Of a stretch of DNA of 11,214 bases, positions 1-6,200 are shown piece by piece. Within the stretch, counting starts at the first letter, position 1. Each line of letters begins with the position of its first letter. The position numbers and the translations under genes were made by a program. This DNA is from Chrysochromulina parva (taxonomy: Eukaryota; Haptophyta; Prymnesiales; Chrysochromulinaceae): assembly GCA_002887195.1 (NCBI GenBank), contig PJAB01001969.1, positions 1 to 11,214 of the forward strand. Direction: 5' to 3'. The notes under the pieces are model-generated. The model ran no database searches and was not told the origin of the DNA. It saw nothing but the letters and a program-made list of their open reading frames with translations.

Positions 1-541
1 CGCTCACTCCACCACCGTCTCGACGGACGGCTCCGCTCCCCTCGGTCAACACAAGTACTGAGTACTCGCTCGCTCGGGCTACTCAATTTCGCTAGTGAGG
101 TCGGTCTCTCCCAGCACACATTCGAAGTCGAGCCTCTCTCCATCCCCCTCTCTCACTCTCCCTCCCCACCCAGAACGGGACCAAAACCAAATGCAGCCCC
201 TTTCAGCTACTTTGTTGTACCGTACTGGACGTAGCCAATACCGACTCGCAAAACTTGTCACCTCTACAGCACTGGCACAACACAGCCTTCAAGCTTATGC
301 ATGCTCTTTTGTTGCATGCTCCCGACGGATGCTCACGCCCCATGCGCAGAAGCTGGCCTGCACAATGTGCCGCACCCGGCCGCACTCGCTCGCTCGCGGA
401 CAAGCGATCGGATCTGATCCAAGGAAAGTAGGAAGTAAAAGTACACGATGAGTAGAGGAAGGGGCAGCAGCCCTGTGTCGGCCGCGTTGCATGCCGGCCG
501 CCGGCGCCTACGAGGCGCGGTGAGCGCGCGCGCTGAGGCTC
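1..541. other. Intergenic region, no gene supported
   Basis: This stretch lies downstream of the minus-strand oxidoreductase gene, so part of it is probably that gene's 3' UTR. It contains two adjacent AGTACT palindromes near 53-65, a run of ctcg repeats near 66-75 and a CT-rich tract at about 135-175. The open frames here are short, overlap one another and encode Ser/Arg-rich sequence with no recognisable domain. I see no tRNA, rRNA or promoter that I can defend. Confidence 0.6.
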
Positions 542-1885
542 TTAAGCGCTCGGTACGTCTTCCTCGACGGTCTCAATCGCGCAGCGCACCCCCTGCGTGA
601 TGAGGGAGCGAAGCAACACATCTGGGTTGACAGCAGTGCCACACAGCCTCGGTGGCAGCCCACTAGGGATCACGTCCTTCGTGAGCATCTGTGTGAGCTG
701 CGCGACGGCGCAGTGCGCCGCCATGGCCGCAGGCCCGCCCGGATGCGACATGCGCAGGATCACCTTGCGTGCCCGTCCCTTGTCATCAACGCCGCTTGCC
801 TCGCACACGCATGCACACAGGTGAGGCTCCCTTGCCCGCGCCCGTTCCATAGCCGCGCGCAAGTGCTTCGCGATGCCCTCGCGTAGCCCGACGCAGGGCG
901 CGCAGCACAGGACCGCAAACGCGGCGCACATCAGCCCGCCGTCCTGCGTCGATGCGAAGCGCACCGAGCACTTGTCCATCTTCATGTCCGTGGGTATGCT
1001 TCGAGCTTCCGCGACACCTACCGGCGTCGTCTGCCGCAACCGCCCGTCGTTGAAAAAGTCGGTAGGGCGACCAAAGTCGGGCTGCGACGGCTTGGCGGGC
1101 TGCCAGCGCCCGTCGTGCCAGTCCTCGAGCCGCGTGCCCGTGATCATCGCCTCGATGGCATCCTCCGCTTGAGACGGGAGCGCGGTGGCCGCGATCGAAA
1201 TGTGCGCTTGTGTGCACTGGTACATCTTGCCGGCGGTCGAGCGCAGGAGCGGCGCGATGGCGCCTGGGCAGTAGCCGCCGCCCATCAGGATGATCGGCCC
1301 CACGTCGCCCACGGCCTTCGCCATGGCCTCCTCAAACCCAAACGTGACCTTGAGGTCGAGGTAATGGGAGCGCTTTGAGGCGGCGAAGCGCATGAGTGTG
1401 ATGAGGCCCTCGACGGCGCTCATGGTGGTGGCGTTCACGAGCACGTCAAAGCGCGGCACGCGTTCGAAGCTGGATGTGTTCTCGGCGTCGATGCAGTAGG
1501 CGCGGACCCGCTGCGGATCCTTAGCACTTGCAGGCGGGTACTCGGAGTTCAGCTGATCAGCGAGCGCCTGAGCATTGTCGATGCTGCGGCCGGCGACTAA
1601 GAGTTTGACGGTACTGCTCTGCTCGAGGAGTACGCTGCACATGGCGCTGCCCACGGTGCCATAGCCACCCAATATGAGCACGGTCGCTGGCAGGAACGGC
1701 TCCTCCTTCGGCGGTGCGATTGGCGGCGGCGGCGGCGGCGGCGGTTTTTCCGGGCTGGCCGGCTTGCCGGCCGCCTTGGCGTCCGCCTTGGCGTCCGCCT
1801 TGGCGCCGGGCGTCTTGCCAGGCATGGGAGGCCCCCTTGCCGAGTTTTGAGCGCTCCTTTGCCCACCGCCGGCCTTGGGCGGCAT
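542..1885 (-). CDS. Saccharopine dehydrogenase-like NAD(P)-binding oxidoreductase
   Basis: The product is about 447 residues. A low-complexity N-terminal segment (residues 1-65) carries KADAKADAKAAG-type repeats and eight consecutive prolines. It is followed by a Rossmann fold whose dinucleotide loop ILGGYGTVGSAM lies near residues 71-82. The next strand ends in LLVAGRS, and VLVNATTMSAVEG matches the position where family members close the cofactor pocket. GGGYCPGAIAPLL resembles the start of the second domain. This pattern is typical of the NADP-binding 'saccharopine dehydrogenase-like' family, whose members act on varied substrates, so true lysine-pathway activity is not implied. The reading frame stays open upstream to 1981 without an ATG and then meets a TGA, so the first in-frame ATG (1885) is used. 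Alternatives are the ATG at 1825, or an ATG at 1994 joined by an 85-nt GT-AG intron (1981 to 1897) that would give MSLRADRRMPPK. The gene lies directly downstream of the band-7 gene on the same strand. The family call is firm, the substrate unknown and the start uncertain. Confidence 0.82.
   Translation of the reverse strand: MPPKAGGGQRSAQNSARGPPMPGKTPGAKADAKADAKAAGKPASPEKPPPPPPPPIAPPKEEPFLPATVLILGGYGTVGSAMCSVLLEQSSTVKLLVAGRSIDNAQALADQLNSEYPPASAKDPQRVRAYCIDAENTSSFERVPRFDVLVNATTMSAVEGLITLMRFAASKRSHYLDLKVTFGFEEAMAKAVGDVGPIILMGGGYCPGAIAPLLRSTAGKMYQCTQAHISIAATALPSQAEDAIEAMITGTRLEDWHDGRWQPAKPSQPDFGRPTDFFNDGRLRQTTPVGVAEARSIPTDMKMDKCSVRFASTQDGGLMCAAFAVLCCAPCVGLREGIAKHLRAAMERARAREPHLCACVCEASGVDDKGRARKVILRMSHPGGPAAMAAHCAVAQLTQMLTKDVIPSGLPPRLCGTAVNPDVLLRSLITQGVRCAIETVEEDVPSA
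1771..1806. repeat. 12-bp tandem repeat coding for KADA units
   Basis: The unit ttggcgtccgcc occurs in tandem with a diverged third copy. Read on the minus strand it encodes AKAD repeats in the disordered N-terminal extension of the oxidoreductase. It lies next to a (ggc)n run near 1722-1743 that encodes the polyproline. Confidence 0.75.
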
Positions 1886-1896
1886 TCGGCGATCCG

Positions 1897-1981
1897 CTGA
1901 GTCGGCTTTCGGTGCACTTTTTGGGTGGGGTGTCGCGAAGATCGCTTGATACGGCGCGCCGAATTTTTCGACGTAAAACAC
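1897..1981 (-). other. Possible 5' intron of the oxidoreductase gene
   Basis: On the minus strand, ATG at 1994 is followed by AGAG|GTGTTTTACG, a plausible donor. An acceptor GACTCAG ends at 1897. Removing these 85 nt joins a 13-nt first exon in phase with the oxidoreductase frame ahead of the ATG at 1885. If real, translation would start one base after the upstream gene's stop codon. The donor is not a strong consensus, and this is inference from sequence alone. Confidence 0.25.
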
Positions 1982-1995
1982 CTCTCAATGACATG

Positions 1996-3063
1996 CTATG
2001 ACCTCGTCCCGCGGTCGCCCCTGATGTACGCGGCCGGGTCGAGCCCGACCAGGAACTCCTTGCCGTCCGCCTGGCCGCGCCCGGCGGAGCTCTGCAGCGT
2101 GTCCCACCAGAGGTAGTCGAGGCCCTCCGCGGAGCTAAAGGTCAGCTTGCGCGAGAGGCCCGTGTACGCCGCCATCTCGGCGGCGACGGTTTGCTCCGTC
2201 ATTTGCGCGTTCGCATTCGCCTGCTGGAGCTTTTGGTTGGCGACGCCGCGCGCAGCGATGACTGTCATATTCGCCTCCTGCTGCGCGACCATCCGCTGCG
2301 TAGTGAAGGTCACCTCCATATTCTCCTTGTACCGCTCCGAGCGCGTGATGTTCTGCTTCGTCGAGATGGACTCGAGGATCGCCTCCTGGAACACCGCGGG
2401 CAGCTCGACCTGGCTGATCTGCAGCGCGTCGATCGACGCGAAGAGCTGCTTGGTAAAGATGTCGTTGAGGCTGATCTGCATCGACGCCGCGATGCCCTGC
2501 TTGTCGTTGAAGAAGGTGTACGCCGAGTAGTTGCTCGCGATGGTGGCGATGCTGGCGGTCGCCGTGTTGACGTACACCTGGTGGTGCTCGCCCTTGTACG
2601 CGAGGTAGAGGTTGTACAGGTTCTGCGGCTGGTAGCGGTATTGGAAGGAGAGCCCGAGCGTGAGTGGCAAGCCGTCAGACGTGCGCGTATGCAGCAGCGA
2701 ATTCTCGCCCGTCGCCAAGAACTCGATGGTCTGGATGGTGCGCGGGAAGCGGATGAACCAGTGGCCGAAGCCGAGGAAGTAGAGGCCGGCGACGCTATAC
2801 GTCTCGTTCTCGAGGGACATCTGCGGTGGGTGCGGTGACAGAGGCAGTGCTGAGCGAGGCGCGCGGACAGAGGCAGCGCAGGCAAGGGCGCGGCCGCCGC
2901 GCGCAGGCAGCAGCACTCGCATCTCGTCTCTCACTGTGATCGCGTTGAAGTTCAGTGCATATTCAATAGGCTCGAGCGTGGCAAAGGAAAGCGCGATCAG
3001 CAAGATGGAGGGCACGAGCACAAAGATGAAGACGGAAATCGCCATGCATTCTTCGCCAGCCAT
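1996..3063 (-). CDS. Membrane-anchored SPFH/band-7 (prohibitin-like) protein
   Basis: The gene has two exons, 3063-2935 and 2820-1996, joined in phase 0 to give 317 residues. Residues 8-28 (AISVFIFVLVPSILLIALSF) form one hydrophobic segment, as expected for a signal-anchor. Past the splice, the protein continues SLENETYSVAGLYFLGFGHWFIRFP, and the F/Y-LG-GH-FI-FP pattern is typical of protist band-7 proteins. QTIEF and a long SPFH domain follow. The later region (about residues 205-270; EAILESISTKQNITRSER, then Gln/Ala-rich) is the helical segment that usually oligomerises in SPFH scaffolds. The protein ends soon after YLWWDTLQ and FLVGLDPAAYI, the usual family terminus, so it looks complete. 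SPFH proteins organise membrane microdomains; the membrane used here cannot be told. The first ATG (3063) is chosen, and Met7 is an alternative. The gene faces away from the myosin gene across 189 bp. Confidence 0.86.
   Translation of the reverse strand: MAGEECMAISVFIFVLVPSILLIALSFATLEPIEYALNFNAITVRDEMRVLLPARGGRALACAASVRAPRSALPLSPHPPQMSLENETYSVAGLYFLGFGHWFIRFPRTIQTIEFLATGENSLLHTRTSDGLPLTLGLSFQYRYQPQNLYNLYLAYKGEHHQVYVNTATASIATIASNYSAYTFFNDKQGIAASMQISLNDIFTKQLFASIDALQISQVELPAVFQEAILESISTKQNITRSERYKENMEVTFTTQRMVAQQEANMTVIAARGVANQKLQQANANAQMTEQTVAAEMAAYTGLSRKLTFSSAEGLDYLWWDTLQSSAGRGQADGKEFLVGLDPAAYIRGDRGTRS
2821..2934 (-). other. Intron of the band-7 gene (114 nt, in frame)
   Basis: The donor is GCGATCACA|GTGAGAGACG (minus strand, from 2934). 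The acceptor is CACCCACCGCAG|ATGTCC, ending at 2821, preceded by a C/T-rich tract. The length is a multiple of three and no stop codon interrupts it, so an unspliced reading inserts 38 Arg/Ala/Pro-rich residues between NFNAIT and MSLENE. Removing it restores the contiguous family-like sequence. The intron contains CTGCCTCTGTC twice, 29 bp apart (plus-strand positions 2837-2847 and 2866-2876). Confidence 0.85.
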
Positions 3064-3252
3064 TTTCCTTCTTCTGTGGGAGCGCGACGATCAGCAGCCG
3101 CAGCAGAAAAGGGGGGCGAAATCACGCTTCACGGGTTTTCACATCAATGTTCTCCTCTTGAAGAGTCTCATCGCGGTTAGCCACGTGTCGGCCCCGTAGC
3201 GATCTCTGATGAAAGCTCCATTATCACCAGTCCCGCCCACGTTCAAGCCGTC
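3064..3252. promoter_or_regulatory. Divergent intergenic region, putative bidirectional promoter
   Basis: These 189 bp separate the band-7 start (minus) from the myosin start (plus) and must hold both 5' UTRs and at least the core promoters. No TATA box is evident. A CACGTG palindrome (E-box/G-box core) lies at 3182-3187, and an 11-bp inverted repeat ctcttgaagag at 3155-3165. An in-frame TAG at 3178 precedes the myosin ATG, which supports 3253 as the start. Promoter function is inferred from position. Confidence 0.5.
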
Positions 3253-6200
3253 ATGACGCAGACGATCTTCTTCGCCACGACCACGGACGCGGCGACGCCC
3301 TTCTTGGAGGGCGAGCTGGTGGAGGAGTCGGACGGCCGCGCCCTCGTGCAGCCGACGGGCGATGCCCCGTCGCTCTGGCTGCCGCGCGACGCCGTTTTCT
3401 TCAAGTCGCCGTCCGCCGGTGAGCCTCCATGCCCTGCTGCTGTGCGCCCACCATACCCGCGTGCTCACCGTCGGCCGCCCATCCCGTGACGCCACGTAGG
3501 TCCGACGGGCGTCGCCGACAACGCACAGCTATTCTACCTCGACGAGGCCAACCTGCTCGACAACCTGCGCACGCGCTACGCATCCGATGCAATCTACACG
3601 TACACAGGCACGGTGCTGCTCGCGCTCAACCCGTACAAGCGCATCGATGGCCTGTACGAGGAGGCGCAGATGGATGCGTACCGTGGTCGTGCGCTCGGCG
3701 TGCTCCCGCCGCACGTCTTTGCAATCGCGGAGCGCGCACGCCGCGCGATGGCGCTCGATCACACGGACCAGTCCATCGTGGTGAGCGGCGAGAGTGGAGC
3801 GGGCAAGACAGAGTCGTGCCGCGCGATCGTGCAGTACCTCGCACACCACTCGCGCCACGAGGCGGGCTCACTCGCCTCCGCCCTCCTCGCAGCCAACCCC
3901 GTGCTCGAGGCCTTTGGTTGTGCGGCGACCACGCGCAACACGAACTCGTCGCGCTTCGGCAAGCTGATGAAGATCTGGACGGCCAAGGATTCGTCAGCGC
4001 TCAACGGCTCGTCGGTGGTGACCTACCTGCTCGAGAAGGCGCGCGTCTCGCACCTCGGGGCCCACGAGCAGAACTTTCACGCCTTCTACTACCTGGCGGC
4101 TGCGGCGGCCGCTGCGGCGGCCGCCGCGCCGGCGGCGTGCGCCGCGAACGCGGACGCGGCGGGTGCGGCAGCCATCAACGATGTGATTGCGGCAGCCATC
4201 GACGGTGAAGCCCTCGGATGGCTGCGCGAGGCCGCGGCGAGTGGGCACGCCTTCCGCTACCTCGAGACGAGTACCGCGGACGACGCGACGGCTGGCGACG
4301 CGCCGACGGTGCGGCTGCTCTCCCCGGGCAGTGAGCGCTCGGCAGCGTGGGCGTCGCAGCTGGGTGCGGTCGATGCGGCCCTGCGCGCCCTCGGCGCGAG
4401 CAACGGCGAGGTGCGCGAGGCGTGGGCCGTGCTGGGCGCCGTGATCGCGCTCGGCGAGGTCCTCTTCGAGGACGAGGGTGAGGACAAGGGCAGTCTCGGC
4501 ACCAACGCGGCCGCCGACAACGAGGCTACTGGTCATGCAGCCATCCGCGCGGGCAGCGCGCCGGCGCTGGCCGCGTGCGCAATGTGCCTCGGCGTCGGCG
4601 TGGAGACGCTGCAGCAGCGGCTGCTCACGCGCAACGTCGTTTCGCCTCGCGGCTCGAGCTACCTGATCCACCGCTCCGCCGGCGCGGCAGCCTCGTGCCG
4701 CGACGGCCTCGCCCACGAGCTGTACGACCGGCTCTTTACCTGGGTCGTGGGGGTGGTCAACCGCTCACTCTCGGGCACTGAGAGCGGAGGGGCGGCCGAG
4801 AGCGCCGCCGCCGGAGCGCGCTCGATTGCGATCCTCGACATCTTTGGATTCGAGTCGCTCGCGTGCAACTCCCTCGAGCAGCTGCTGATCAACCATACCA
4901 ACGAGCGGCTGCAGCTCTACTTCCTCCACCAGACGTTACACGCGGAGCTCGCGCTGTACGCGGCCGAGGCCGTTCCAGCGCCCGCCATCACGCTGAGCGA
5001 CAACGCGCAGTGCGTCGCTCTCGTCGAAGGCAAGCCCGGGGGCCTCATCTGGCTCCTCGAAGATGAGTGCGATCTGCAGCGTCGCGCCAAGCCCGATGCG
5101 GCCAATCCGGGGGATGCCAACCTCGTCGCACGCGCCTTCAAGGCGCATGAAAGCCACCCCAACCTGCAGAAGCCGACCCGGCCCCTCGGGAAGCAGCAGC
5201 CTGCGGCGGCCGGCCTCGGCGCCACCGGTGGCGCCACCCCCCGCGCGTCGGGTGTGGCGCCCTCGGCGCGCTTTGCGATCGCGCACTTTGCAGGCACCGT
5301 CGATTACGATTCCGCCGGCTTCATCTCGAAGAACTCGGACGCACTCCACCCGGAGCTCCCCGCACTCCTCGCGGCGTCTAGGGTGTCGCTGGTCGCCAAG
5401 CTCTTCAACACCGAGGCCGCTGAGCCTGCGGCCGACGCCGACGAAAACGCGCCCCCACCAACCCCGACGCGAGGAGGCGACGCCGTGCCGCCGCCGCCGC
5501 CGCCGCCGCCCAAGGGGCGCCGTCGTGGCAGCACCGCGGCGCCTCGGGGCAAGGCCAGCGGCAAGGTGCGCGGCGTGGCGGGCAGCTTCGCACGCCAGCT
5601 CGACAGCTTGATGAGTATGCTGGGCCAGACGACGCCGCACTACGTGCGCTGCATCAAGCCGAACACGACGCAGCAGGCGGCTCGCTTCGAGGCTGCGCTC
5701 ACGCTTCAGCAGCTGCGCTGCGGCGGCACACCCCAGCTGCTCATGCTCATGGGGCGTGGCTTCCCCACGCGCGTCGAGTACGAGGCGCTCGCTGGCCGGT
5801 ACCAGCCGCGGCTGCCGGCGCTCGCGCACGCGGCGCTCACGCCTCGCGAGTTTGCTCAGGCGCTACTCGGATCGCTCGGACTGGTCGAGGCCAAGACCGG
5901 CGGCGCGGGGGACTTTGCATTGGGCGTGCGCCGTGCCTTCTTCTCGGCGGGCGCGATGGCTACGCTGGACCGTCTGATGCACGGCTCGGAGGACGAGCTG
6001 GCAGAGGTGGTGGGCAAGGTCATGTCGTACGTCCGACGCCGCCGCTGGCGCGCCTCCGTCGCCGCGGTGCGCGCTCTCATCAAGATCGGCCGGCGCGTCA
6101 TCGCTCGGCGCCACTTGGGACGCCTTGCGCTGCGCGCGCGCGCCTTCATCGCCATACGGGAGGCCGTGTGCTTCCGCTGGGCGCCAATGGCGATGGCGGC

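Noticed and set aside
95..451. 118-residue plus-strand open frame near the left end
   Set aside because: Low-complexity Ser/Pro start, no domain, overlapped by equally good frames on the other strand.
1557..1994. 145-residue minus-strand frame starting at ATG 1994
   Set aside because: It overlaps the oxidoreductase in another frame and becomes GGRQGGRQ-type shadow sequence. Only its first codons are kept as a possible alternative exon.
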